Of a stretch of 17,868 bases of DNA, positions 1-7,000 are shown one piece after another. Numbering within the stretch: the first letter of the stretch is position 1; each line of letters opens with the position of its first letter. The notes beneath the pieces were generated by a model that ran no database searches, was not told the origin of the DNA, and saw only the letters and a list, made by a program, of their open reading frames with translations. The DNA is from Peptococcaceae bacterium BRH_c23 (GTDB lineage Bacteria > Bacillota_B > Desulfitobacteriia > Desulfitobacteriales > Desulfitobacteriaceae): assembly GCA_000961805.1 (NCBI GenBank), contig LADV01000188.1, forward strand, positions 1 through 17,868, written 5' to 3'. Position numbers and translations under genes: made by a program.

Positions 1-26
1 TTATAAGCAACGGAACGTAATTCCAT
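1..26 (-). CDS. 5' end of an unidentified gene, cut by the window edge
   Basis: Reading leftward from 26, an ATG is followed by eight codons (M-E-L-R-S-V-A-Y) before the window ends. What supports a real start is a strong ribosome binding site, AAAAGGAGG at about 34-42 on the minus strand, at normal spacing. Eight residues are too few to assign a family. The gene would have a long AT-rich leader, because the nearest upstream gene in the same direction ends at 483. No convincing promoter was picked out. Confidence 0.5.
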
Positions 27-420
27 ATTAATTTCCTCCTTTTAACTGTTGCAAGACAATCTAGTGTTTATCTTTGTTTTCTTGCCTTTAATTAATAACA
101 ATATATGGCAATTATGGTATAGTGTGTATGTACCTTTAATTTATTTTATTTTTTTAAAAATATTTTACATTAGAGCATGCGAATACGGCCCTTATTTGCA
201 GTCAGTAAATAAATTAATATCCTATACAGTGACTTGTACAAAAAAACGCAACAATCACGTTCCCTTGATATTTATAATGTGAACTTTATGCACGTACGTT
301 GGACAATATTGTTGTTTAAAGATAAGCCCAGTCATTGGGTATCTTAGCTTCCTGTTGGGAGGAGTGAGCCTCGTCTTATAAGTATCATAGGCATTCTGCC
401 TATCACAGCTTCATTCTAAA
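27..420. other. Gene-free interval: AT-rich leader and hairpin-rich block
   Basis: No convincing gene lies here. Positions 27-290 are very AT-rich and look like promoter or leader DNA of the gene starting at 26. Positions 318-403 are different: AGATA..CCCA/TGGG..TATCT forms a hairpin around 318-346, a CTTCC/GGAGG stem follows, and ATAGGCA (387-393) pairs with TGCCTAT (397-403) across a 3-nt loop. This could be a structured leader (minus strand) or a small RNA. I could not match it to a known riboswitch. Confidence 0.3.
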
Positions 421-429
421 TCGTCAAAA

Positions 430-460
430 AAGAGAGCTACCCTAATCGGTTAGCTCTCTT
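430..460 (-). terminator. Rho-independent terminator of the DUF1858 gene
   Basis: AAGAGAGCTA (430-439) pairs with TAGCTCTCTT (451-460). On the minus strand the stem is followed directly by a run of Ts (complement of the A-run 426-431). It lies about 20 nt after the stop codon at 483. Confidence 0.85.
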
Positions 461-482
461 GATACTTTATGCAATGCATATG

Positions 483-680
483 TTAGACTTCTGCAATAGC
501 CTTATTCAATTTTGCAACAAGCTCATCTGCATTCTGTCCATGGGTTAACGCCGCTCCTTCAATGCTTTCCATTGTGGAAGACGGACATCCTAAACAGTGC
601 ATCCCAAGTTCTAGGAAAACCTGAACAGTTTGGGGATATGATCGTAACACTTGACCTACAGTCATCTCTTTAGTTAACAT
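483..680 (-). CDS. DUF1858 small cysteine-motif protein
   Basis: This 65-residue protein matches the DUF1858 family, small domains found alone or fused to hybrid-cluster, ScdA-like or other redox proteins. The visible family marks are the start M-T-V-G-Q-V-L near residue 6 and the G-M-x-C-x-G-C motif with Cys29 and Cys32, which could hold a metal, a cluster or a disulfide. The start at 680 was chosen because AAAGGAGGA lies about 8 nt upstream; the frame stays open further upstream but has no ribosome site and runs into the promoter. It is a single-gene unit with its own promoter (724-752) and terminator (430-460). Exact function is not known; a role in redox or iron-sulfur chemistry is inferred from the motif only. 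Confidence 0.85.
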   Translation of the reverse strand: MLTKEMTVGQVLRSYPQTVQVFLELGMHCLGCPSSTMESIEGAALTHGQNADELVAKLNKAIAEV

Positions 681-723
681 ATAAATGTTCCTCCTTTGGA
701 TTCCTAGTAAAACACTTGGTTTT

Positions 724-752
724 ATTATAAAGCATATTTGTCGGATATGCAA
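724..752 (-). promoter_or_regulatory. SigA-type promoter of the DUF1858 gene
   Basis: On the minus strand TTGCAT (747-752) and TATAAT (724-729) are separated by exactly 17 nt, a near-consensus vegetative promoter about 45 nt ahead of the start codon. Just upstream is an 8-bp inverted repeat, TGCAAGTC (770-777) and GACTTGCA (801-808), that could be an operator or the edge of the neighbouring repeat. Confidence 0.8.
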
Positions 753-835
753 CCTCATCGAAGCTCGAGTGCAAGTCACGTGAAGTCACGAACCTTCCCC
801 GACTTGCATCTGCATCCATAACCCGTTCCAAGCCC

Positions 836-1101
836 GGGACGCAGAGTGATACATCAGCGACGTCTTTATGTATGCAGTATAGCAAACTTCCGTATAATAG
901 ACCCCAGATAAGGGGCAGCGCACAAGGTCCCTTATCGCCATCCATGGCGGAACTCTAACCTCGAACGTCCTGTTCGAGTCATGGTCGTCGGTTGGCGAGT
1001 CTGGAGGGTATATCGCTCCCCATAGTAGGAGGTTGAACGGTTAGTTTGCTCTGCTTCGTAAGCACCGAGGCTGTGTGATACAAGTCCTCACACAAGTCCC
1101 C
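836..1101 (+). ncRNA. Structured GGGGAC-type repeat, copy A (candidate HEARO/omega-RNA-like)
   Basis: The element is bounded by GGGAC (836-840) and GTCCCC (ending 1101) and folds as one long imperfect hairpin. The left arm around AGCAAACTTCCG pairs with the right arm CGGTTAGTTTGCT. Its middle holds GATAAGGG (907-914)/CCCTTATC (929-936), CGCCATCCATGGCG, and a TCGAAC/GTTCGA hairpin. Positions 995-1069 match copy D (16980-17054) with seven differences in 75 by hand count, while the middle differs in sequence but keeps hairpins. The right end carries a near-duplication (GTGTGATACAAGTCC then TCACACAAGTCC). The element overlaps the last codons of the MetE-like gene and separates it from DUF1858. 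It may be a HEARO/omega-RNA relative or a MITE/REP-type repeat; the structure is seen, the identity inferred. Confidence 0.5.
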
Positions 1102-2152
1102 TCATTTCCGCTAAAAGTTTATAGACATGTTCTGCCAAGTCTGTTTGAAGTGTTCCCGTCCCACAACTCGGGGTTAACATACTTTGTTGGCGAAGAAGTG
1201 CTTCGTCGACCCCTCGTTTCACAAGCTCTTCGATGTTCTGTTCCAATCGAAGGATAAGGCTTTGAGCAGTTTCTTGCCAGGCTATCGGATTTGTGGGAAC
1301 AATCCCCCAAGAAAGAACCCCTCCCCGAGCTAAGTACCGGTTGATGGGCTCAGCTAAGACCATCATACTTTGCATATAATCATAAGCATCGAAATTTACA
1401 ACCTGCACCTTGGAGTCAAAAAGAAGGGTCCAATCCATCCCTGCGCAGACATGCACACCAGGAATCCCACCTTGACGAAGAATTCCTTCAATAATCACAT
1501 TCAACTCTTCAATTAGTTGCTCACGATTTAAGGTAACATGAGTTGAGGCACCGAAGCCATAAAGCGCTGGATCATCAATAGTCATCAAGACTGGCAACCC
1601 GAACTTTCGAAGCCGTTTGGTTTGCCACTCAGCGTGCATGGCAAGGGTTTTAACTAGCATATCCCGCAGAGTGTCATCATAATAACTTGAGCGTCTATTT
1701 TTATCTGTAATCTGCATCCCTAGTGTCAATGAACCACTAACTTGTCCCTTTAAAAGCACAGCATCCCGTGTTCCGAAACGTTCAAGATCTCGGCAGAAAG
1801 CTTCAAACCCCTCGCCACCTTGCGCACTAAATCCAAAGCTCTCCAGAGCTTGTTCATGTCCCTCAACAGCCTCCAAATATTGAGTATAGAAGACCGTCAT
1901 CCGTTCGGCCCAATCCTCAGCCTCAACTTGAAACTTTGGAACTTTAACATCCGCAATGACTCCAGCTTCCAGCAGAGCATTGAGGTATTGCCCAACAAAA
2001 GAGCTTTCTGCACCAAGGCCGGGAAGTTGAGGCCAATGCGGTGCAAGCGGTACACTTTTCCAAATCAATTCCAAGGCATCTTCACTCTTCTTTTGAGGTA
2101 CACTTCCTACACCGGAAGCCAAAAAGTAGGGTTTAAAACTATTAGTTTGCAT
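1088..2152 (-). CDS. MetE/UroD-superfamily methyltransferase-like protein
   Basis: This 354-residue protein resembles the cobalamin-independent methionine synthase / uroporphyrinogen decarboxylase superfamily, a TIM barrel that handles methyl groups or tetrapyrroles. Visible marks are an N-terminal S-G-V-G-S-V-P (13-19), D-D-P at 193-195, and likely zinc ligands His234-x-Cys236 in V-H-V-C-A-G-M-D-W and Cys330 in T-P-S-C-G-T-G. This His-x-Cys plus distal Cys pattern is that of MetE-type thiol-activating sites. It is far shorter than full MetE (about 750 residues), so it is a single-barrel member and true methionine synthesis is unproven. The ATG at 2152 has GAGG upstream and comes one base after the stop of the GH2-like gene, so the two are co-transcribed. 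The last codons (G-L-V-stop) lie in repeat copy A. Confidence 0.75.
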   Translation of the reverse strand: MQTNSFKPYFLASGVGSVPQKKSEDALELIWKSVPLAPHWPQLPGLGAESSFVGQYLNALLEAGVIADVKVPKFQVEAEDWAERMTVFYTQYLEAVEGHEQALESFGFSAQGGEGFEAFCRDLERFGTRDAVLLKGQVSGSLTLGMQITDKNRRSSYYDDTLRDMLVKTLAMHAEWQTKRLRKFGLPVLMTIDDPALYGFGASTHVTLNREQLIEELNVIIEGILRQGGIPGVHVCAGMDWTLLFDSKVQVVNFDAYDYMQSMMVLAEPINRYLARGGVLSWGIVPTNPIAWQETAQSLILRLEQNIEELVKRGVDEALLRQQSMLTPSCGTGTLQTDLAEHVYKLLAEMRGLV

Positions 2153-2153
2153 A

Positions 2154-4307
2154 TTAACCTCTTCCTATCCAGTAAATTATTGTTTCAGACAGCATATGCC
2201 ACAGGTAAATCCAATCTGCAACGTAAAAAACGGCCCAAACCAAGACTGAACCAACTATGATCCCGGGTACCCACAAAAACGGTAAGTAATTCCCTCCTGT
2301 TCGGTGGATATCACGCACACGAATAGGCAGAAACAAGAAAACAAACGCCATATAGCCTAGAATTGGATAGTAGAACGGAACTCCCCAGGGTATTGATGCC
2401 CATCCGATGGCAATAAAAACAGCCCAACGATAGCGACGTTCCAGCCAATAAACAAGTCCTACAGCATGCGGAGCGTCTGGCATATGGGGAGCTACCACTC
2501 CGACTTGAAGTAATCGCATCAGCATAAAGAACACGCTCAACATTGCCCAGGTCAACCAGGGGGATTGCGCTTGTATCAATTCAATCCCAGGCCACAAGTG
2601 TGAAAACCATGGACTACTATGAATCGGGATACGGAATACTCCCGAAGTCACTAATCCTGCCAACATGGCCTCACGCGCAAATACGAACAATCCATCCCAG
2701 CGCCAAGCACTACGCAAGCGACGTCTCGGCTTTCTTGCTCCAATTTCCTTATAGCGCCAGGTTACTGACCGGATATTCATCCAAGCCAAGAAAACCATTA
2801 ATAAAGCCCATACCTTACTAGCAATTGGTTCTTTGACCCAAAGGGGACTTGAGGTTAATGAGGTCTCGACCGTTACCTGTCCCCAGTCTCCTTGAATTTT
2901 ATTTCCCTGAATAACGAGCGACTGCTCCGCAGAGAGGTCTGCAACACCATTATGCATCGTTTCGAGGGCAAAGGCTATATTAGGTTGAACCTCTTGCCCT
3001 GCTCGGAGGAGATAAGACTTGGTCAAGCCGTCGGAATCCAACCCTTTTCCAACGGTCCATGCCCATAGAGAGGGATGTAGCATTTTTTCCTTAATCATTT
3101 TTCGAAAGACAATGGGTTGCGGGAGTCGTTTGGAGGGCATCAGTTCAACGGGCAATTCTGCCCATAATCCCATACCAACACGGTCTGCCGCTTGTAACCA
3201 GAGCTCGTCAGGAGACTGACCGATAAAATAGATTAGGTTCACTCCATTTTGGCGCTCGGATCTCAGCCAAGCTTCCACCTCTTCGACATGCCTAAGCTGA
3301 TACTCTTCCTCTGGAATTAAGGCCTTCCCCACAATGGGGATCACCTGGTCATTCAATATCCAGTTCCCAGCCAAAAAAGCGATCGTACGCAGCCCTATGG
3401 GTAACGCCAAATCATCTTTATCCCCTTTACTGTTCGTAACCGTTAAATGCAACTGATAGAGAAAGGGCTCCTCTAAGGTCCAACGTCTAGCATCTGGCAC
3501 AGAAAAAGTCAATATCACTGGCGAAATATCCACCTTTTCTTGAGGGGACACAGTTAGCATCTGTTCCGCCACACCAGCTGAGCCATCGGAGAGTACCCCG
3601 TAAACAGTCCAAGGACCTTCTTGAGAAAAACCTCGATGCAGTAGATTAGATTCTACAGTTATTTGTGCGGTAGTTCCATTCCACACTACTTGCACCTGCG
3701 GAGGCATTATCGTCGTTTCAACCACCGCATCCAGGCGAATACCACCCGTAATGCGCCCTGCTTTTGGCCAACGGGAGCCCAAAAACGAAGCTCGTTGTTC
3801 AGCGCTTCCGGCAAGCTCAACTAAGAGAATATTATCCTCTCCATAGCGAAATGCCTTGGCAGGAATCTCTAATTCGTCCGCCCCGCCGCTTCCTTCAAAT
3901 TCGCCAATTTTTTGGCTGTTTGTGATCCCATTTAAGTATATGTTCGCCTGCCCTTGAACACCATTCAACGTGAGCAACATAGTTCGGGAACTCCATTCTC
4001 CTGGGATTCGCAATCGTTTTGCCACGACCGTAAATCGCTCACTCGAAGGTAGGGTTAAGGGCTTCCCTCCCGTTAAAAAGGATTGATTGTTTATTCCTTT
4101 AGCACGTTCGGATTCTGTTGTCCAAGCTTGGCGCAATGAAGAGAACTGATCCCAACTCCCGTTTAAATTCTGCGTAAAACGTGATGCACTTATACCAATT
4201 TGCCCATGTTGAAGAGATTTCCCTTGAGGACTTTGCCAGTACCACCATAATGCTCCTAAAGTTAATGCCCATAAAGCAATAAAAATCATTAAGCGACGAT
4301 TGAACAT
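2154..4307 (-). CDS. Membrane-anchored GH2-fold protein lacking the catalytic Asn-Glu
   Basis: This 717-residue protein begins with a membrane anchor or uncleaved signal (8-24). Residues about 85-200 look like the GH2 sugar-binding beta-sandwich, with the closing motif G-G-I-R-L-D-A-V-V (188-196). An immunoglobulin-like domain covers about 205-305. The barrel start I-G-L-R-T-I-A (304-310) and W-I-L-N-D-Q-V-I-P-I-V-G-K (316-328) matches the GH2 linker. At 411-422 H-P-S-L-W-A-W-T-V-G-K-G aligns with the GH2 acid/base motif H-P-S-x-x-x-W-S-x-G-N-E, but Asn-Glu is replaced by Lys421-Gly422. The barrel then stops early and hydrophobic segments follow (about 498-512, 585-602, 627-662, 676-705). I infer an outward-facing, probably non-hydrolytic carbohydrate- or envelope-binding protein. 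The ATG at 4307 has AGAGGGGA upstream. Confidence 0.7.
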   Translation of the reverse strand: MFNRRLMIFIALWALTLGALWWYWQSPQGKSLQHGQIGISASRFTQNLNGSWDQFSSLRQAWTTESERAKGINNQSFLTGGKPLTLPSSERFTVVAKRLRIPGEWSSRTMLLTLNGVQGQANIYLNGITNSQKIGEFEGSGGADELEIPAKAFRYGEDNILLVELAGSAEQRASFLGSRWPKAGRITGGIRLDAVVETTIMPPQVQVVWNGTTAQITVESNLLHRGFSQEGPWTVYGVLSDGSAGVAEQMLTVSPQEKVDISPVILTFSVPDARRWTLEEPFLYQLHLTVTNSKGDKDDLALPIGLRTIAFLAGNWILNDQVIPIVGKALIPEEEYQLRHVEEVEAWLRSERQNGVNLIYFIGQSPDELWLQAADRVGMGLWAELPVELMPSKRLPQPIVFRKMIKEKMLHPSLWAWTVGKGLDSDGLTKSYLLRAGQEVQPNIAFALETMHNGVADLSAEQSLVIQGNKIQGDWGQVTVETSLTSSPLWVKEPIASKVWALLMVFLAWMNIRSVTWRYKEIGARKPRRRLRSAWRWDGLFVFAREAMLAGLVTSGVFRIPIHSSPWFSHLWPGIELIQAQSPWLTWAMLSVFFMLMRLLQVGVVAPHMPDAPHAVGLVYWLERRYRWAVFIAIGWASIPWGVPFYYPILGYMAFVFLFLPIRVRDIHRTGGNYLPFLWVPGIIVGSVLVWAVFYVADWIYLWHMLSETIIYWIGRG

Positions 4308-4385
4308 AAAATCCCCTCTTTATATCTACACGCAAATTGCGATTAGTTGACTTATTCGTGAAAGATCTTCAAAACCCTTGCACCT

Positions 4386-4437
4386 AATAAAAATAAACCC
4401 ATAGGTAACCAGCTTCCAGCGAAGCACGCTTACCCAT
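4386..4437 (-). terminator. Terminator after perR
   Basis: ATAGGTAA (4401-4408) pairs, with one mismatch, with TTACCCAT (4430-4437). Inside it GCTTC (4412-4416) pairs with GAAGC (4421-4425). On the minus strand the stem is followed by GGGTTTATTTTTATT. It separates perR from the GH2-like gene downstream. Confidence 0.6.
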
Positions 4438-4463
4438 GAGTTATGTTTAAATCTATTCCTAGT

Positions 4464-4892
4464 TTAATTCAGCTGCACACCTTTGAGACACTCTGGACAA
4501 ACTCCATGAAACTCCATGCGATGCCCTAAAACTTGAAACCCTGATTGCTCCCCGACTTCTTGATCCATGTCGATTAGAGGGCGATGGAGATCCGCCACCT
4601 TACCACATCTTGAGCAAACAATATGATAATGATTCTCGGGATTGCCGTCAAAGCGACTTGACATATCACCATAGGACAACTCCAAGAGGTGCCCATGCTC
4701 TTTCAGCATGTTGAGTGTATTATAAATTGTACCTAAACTTACTCCCGGAAATTTCGCCTTAACGTGGTGATAAATTTCATCTGCCGTGGGATGGGATACA
4801 GTTTCCAGTAGGAATTCTAAAATCGCCTGTCTCTGTGGTGTAAAACGGACACCTTTATTTTTAAGTTGTTTGAGAATTTCGATGGCATCCAT
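4464..4892 (-). CDS. perR: Fur-family peroxide-type regulator (PerR-like)
   Basis: This 142-residue protein has a complete Fur-family layout: winged helix (about 1-80, F-T-P-Q-R at 17-21, S-L-G-T-I-Y at 52-57) and a C-terminal dimerisation domain. The structural zinc site is Cys93-x-x-Cys96 and Cys132-x-x-Cys135. Regulatory metal ligands fit PerR: His34, Asp82 (R-F-D-G-N), His88, His90 and Asp101. An Asp rather than Glu at the Asp82 position is the usual mark of peroxide-sensing PerR, so iron-catalysed histidine oxidation is the expected mechanism. The start at 4892 is preferred because AAGGAG lies 8 nt ahead; an in-frame ATG at 4913 has no site and lies over an operator-like palindrome. It has its own promoter and probably represses itself, as PerR does in Bacillus. 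Zur or Fur identity is less likely. Confidence 0.85.
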   Translation of the reverse strand: MDAIEILKQLKNKGVRFTPQRQAILEFLLETVSHPTADEIYHHVKAKFPGVSLGTIYNTLNMLKEHGHLLELSYGDMSSRFDGNPENHYHIVCSRCGKVADLHRPLIDMDQEVGEQSGFQVLGHRMEFHGVCPECLKGVQLN

Positions 4893-4914
4893 ACCCATAT
4901 CTCCTTTTATCATT

Positions 4915-4929
4915 ATAATTTAAAATTAT
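4915..4929 (-). promoter_or_regulatory. Fur/PerR-box-like 7-1-7 palindrome
   Basis: ATAATTT-A-AAATTAT is a perfect 7-1-7 inverted repeat, the architecture of Fur and PerR boxes (PerR consensus TTATAATnATTATAA). It lies between the perR promoter and its start. A second, imperfect site, TTATTTAGATAATAA (4932-4946), overlaps the -10 box. AT-richness makes chance palindromes possible. Confidence 0.5.
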
Positions 4930-4939
4930 TGTTATTTAG

Positions 4940-4968
4940 ATAATAAATTAATCTAATAAATTTGTCAA
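4940..4968 (-). promoter_or_regulatory. perR promoter
   Basis: On the minus strand a consensus -35 TTGACA (4963-4968) is followed after exactly 17 nt by -10 TATTAT (4940-4945). This is the best -35 box in the window. The operator-like sequences overlap and follow the -10, as expected for autorepression. Confidence 0.85.
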
Positions 4969-5069
4969 CATTATTTCTCAACCTGAAAATCATATGAATC
5001 TAAACAGGGATGTTCGAGGTTAGCAATAGCTTATTTGCATTTCTCAGTCAAAGGGGTCTGACTAGTATC

Positions 5070-5100
5070 AAAAAGGAGAGTTTATTAAACTCTCCTTTTT
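5070..5100 (-). terminator. Terminator after the ferredoxin gene
   Basis: AAAAAGGAGAGTTT (5070-5083) and AAACTCTCCTTTTT (5087-5100) form a perfect 14-bp stem with a 3-nt loop. The flanking A and T runs let it work in both directions. It lies 20 nt after the ferredoxin stop. Confidence 0.9.
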
Positions 5101-5120
5101 AGTAATATTGTTTATGAGTA

Positions 5121-5291
5121 TTACGCTGGATTTGGTGCTTCAACTGGACAAACCGTGGCACATGACCCACAATCGATGCAAAGTTCCGCATCAATAACGT
5201 ACAAGCCATCACCTTCACTAATTGCGGAAACTGTGCACTCGCCTTCGCAAGCGCCGCAACTAATGCATTCTGAGTTAATAACGTATGCCAT
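5121..5291 (-). CDS. 2[4Fe-4S] clostridial-type ferredoxin
   Basis: This 56-residue protein carries two four-cysteine cluster motifs: Cys9-x2-Cys12-x2-Cys15-x3-Cys19 and Cys38-x2-Cys41-x2-Cys44-x3-Cys48-Pro. Together they bind two [4Fe-4S] clusters, giving a soluble low-potential electron carrier for hydrogenases, pyruvate:ferredoxin oxidoreductase and similar anaerobic enzymes. The first motif lacks the usual Pro after its fourth Cys (Thr20 instead), which may tune that cluster. The ATG at 5291 has AAAGGGGAT upstream. It is a single-gene unit with a promoter at 5327-5355 and a strong terminator. The plus-strand reading frame across the same DNA is a shadow. Confidence 0.95.
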   Translation of the reverse strand: MAYVINSECISCGACEGECTVSAISEGDGLYVIDAELCIDCGSCATVCPVEAPNPA

Positions 5292-5326
5292 GTTACTACA
5301 TCCCCTTTTCTCTCACTTCAAAAACA

Positions 5327-5355
5327 AATATACCAAAGCTTCAGAGAAAAGGCAA
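5327..5355 (-). promoter_or_regulatory. Ferredoxin gene promoter
   Basis: TTGCCT (5350-5355) and TATATT (5327-5332) on the minus strand are spaced by exactly 17 nt. They lie about 36 nt ahead of the ferredoxin start. Confidence 0.75.
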
Positions 5356-5405
5356 GCTATAAAAGCAGATAGTATTTCCCATTGACACTTCAGATATACA
5401 ACAAT

Positions 5406-5561
5406 TTACAGATCTTTTTCTGGTCGATATGGTACTTGATAAAGCCGGCGCAGACAATGTGAGCAATAGGGTAAAACACGATTACTCACGTGATTCCTTC
5501 GGAATAAGATGTGACCTAAATCTTCATGTTCAAAACCGCAAGCCCGACATTTTTCTAACAT
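5406..5561 (-). CDS. Small zinc-ribbon protein
   Basis: This 51-residue protein has two CxxC knuckles, Cys5-x2-Cys8 and Cys33-x2-Cys36, 24 residues apart, the usual pattern of a small zinc ribbon. The C-terminal third is basic (R-R-L-Y-Q-V-P-Y-R-P), which could suit nucleic-acid binding. The ATG at 5561 is preferred over an in-frame start at 5597 because G-rich GGGGGG lies 8 nt upstream. The gene follows the VWA gene terminator, so it is probably expressed alone or by read-through. No specific function is recognised. Confidence 0.65.
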   Translation of the reverse strand: MLEKCRACGFEHEDLGHILFRRNHVSNRVLPYCSHCLRRLYQVPYRPEKDL

Positions 5562-5635
5562 AAGTATACCCCCCACGCTTTGTGCGTTTCTGTACAAATA
5601 ATCTATCTATAGTATGCTCCTTTTGTCCATAAAAT

Positions 5636-5666
5636 AAACAAGCAATTCGCTTAGAATTGCTTGTTT
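5636..5666 (-). terminator. Terminator overlapping the VWA stop codon
   Basis: AAACAAGCAATTC (5636-5648) and GAATTGCTTGTTT (5654-5666) form a perfect 13-bp stem with the loop at 5649-5653. The stop codon of the VWA gene (5651-5653) lies in the loop, so the last codons (N-K-Q-F) form one arm. A T-rich tail, TTTATTTTATG, follows on the minus strand. Confidence 0.85.
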
Positions 5667-7000
5667 AGAATCTGTGTTAAATGATCTAGGGTAAAACATT
5701 CATACATCAAACAGGAGGGCAGAAACGCTTTAACATGGGGTGTCTCCACCCAGCGACGCTCAGGGAGTGTATTGAGCCAAAGCACCTGACGGACCTGACG
5801 ACGAATTTTCCCCAGTAAAGCCGCTGCTTTTTCCCCTTCAAGCGTCTGTGCATCACTTACAATCAGCAGCAATGTTTGCCTAGAAAGTGTATCAGGGAAC
5901 CTACCCTGCAGGCTTTCCAAGGCATTTGCTAAATTCGTCCCTCCTCCCCATTCCTTTCCAGATACGGAGAGGGCTTCTTTAACCATTACCTCGAATCTCT
6001 GACCTTTTCTAAACTTATCGGTTAAAGGAATCAAAGTTTCCCCAAAGGCGAAGGTTTTAATCCCACTAACCACCGTAGATAAGCCATAAACAAATTGCCA
6101 AATAAATTCAGTATACTTAAGCATTGAACCCGAAATATCACAAAGTAAAATAATTCTCGGACGACCCATCCGACGGCTGCGATAGCTTCGCTCCACAAGC
6201 ACCCCGCCATAGCGTAAATTTCTCCGTAAGGTCGCGCGCATGTCTAGTCCACCACGTCTTCGAGCTGCCCGGTAGCGACGAGTTACCTGGCTGGCAAGGC
6301 GTTGACTAAGGCGGCGAATTAGGCGGATGACCTCTGGCCACTCTTCGGGAGAAATCTTCTTTAAATCTCGGCTTAAAACCTCCGCTTCCCGATCGCGAAG
6401 TGCACGTTCCACTTCAGAGAGCACCCCATCCGTGGACCCTGGTAAGGAAATTGGCTCTTCTTCGTTTAACTTCTTACGCCAATACTCCAAGGATCCCCGC
6501 AGAACCCGTTCAACCATAGGTTGATAAGAATGATCGACTGGTATTCCACTTCTCGTGCCATTGGACGATCTTTCCAAGAAATCACGCAGGCGTTGTTTGT
6601 CTTTCTCTGGAAGGCTAGCATAAATAGCTCGCTGTTCCTCATTAATATCCAACTCATTTTCCTGAAAACGCAGGTCTTTTCGGGTATTCTCGATCTGCTC
6701 GTTCCACTGAGTAGCCTTCTCTGCTACGTCCTTCTGCCATGCTTCTTTCTGTTCTAAAGACGCGAAGTACGCCCGAAAGGCTTCTTTAAAGGCAGAAATA
6801 TGTTGGATATTTTTTACGAGAGTTGCCTGGAGCACGGCCTCTACCCTTTCACGATCCGCTAAACCAATCACAGCTAATCCGTCTGCGGCATCTGAAATTT
6901 CAGAAGGGCTAACCTTAAGTCCCACTGACCTTAACAATTGAGCAAACTCCACTAAATGTCGATCCAACTCACTGGCTCTATTATGATTGTCCATGAGCAC
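5651..7000 (-). CDS. VWA-domain protein, CoxE-like, partner of MoxR
   Basis: This 449-residue protein has a helical, charged N-terminal half (about 1-275, coiled-coil-like at 85-125) and a C-terminal von Willebrand A domain. The metal-ion-dependent adhesion site is complete: D288-I-S-G-S292, Thr355 in G-G-G-T-N, and Asp383 in S-D-A-Q-T. This is the CoxE-like VWA family found beside MoxR AAA+ ATPases, where the pair acts as a chaperone for metal-cofactor insertion or complex assembly (known for the family; the client here is unknown). The GTG at 7000 is chosen because GGGAG lies 6 nt ahead; an ATG at 6994 is the alternative. It overlaps the moxR-like gene by 20 bp, so the two are translationally coupled. 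No Mo hydroxylase or CO-dehydrogenase gene is nearby. Confidence 0.88.
   Translation of the reverse strand: MLMDNHNRASELDRHLVEFAQLLRSVGLKVSPSEISDAADGLAVIGLADRERVEAVLQATLVKNIQHISAFKEAFRAYFASLEQKEAWQKDVAEKATQWNEQIENTRKDLRFQENELDINEEQRAIYASLPEKDKQRLRDFLERSSNGTRSGIPVDHSYQPMVERVLRGSLEYWRKKLNEEEPISLPGSTDGVLSEVERALRDREAEVLSRDLKKISPEEWPEVIRLIRRLSQRLASQVTRRYRAARRRGGLDMRATLRRNLRYGGVLVERSYRSRRMGRPRIILLCDISGSMLKYTEFIWQFVYGLSTVVSGIKTFAFGETLIPLTDKFRKGQRFEVMVKEALSVSGKEWGGGTNLANALESLQGRFPDTLSRQTLLLIVSDAQTLEGEKAAALLGKIRRQVRQVLWLNTLPERRWVETPHVKAFLPSCLMYECFTLDHLTQILNKQF

Noticed and set aside
49..282. 77-codon plus-strand open frame
   Set aside because: It lies in extremely AT-rich DNA and has no ribosome site or recognisable pattern; chance opening is likely.
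318..403. Known riboswitch or 6S RNA
   Set aside because: I looked for fluoride, THF, SAM, cobalamin and 6S signatures and found none that fit, so it is left as an unnamed structured block.
670..945. 91-codon minus-strand open frame
   Set aside because: It runs through the left half of repeat copy A and the DUF1858 promoter; it is a by-product of the repeat.
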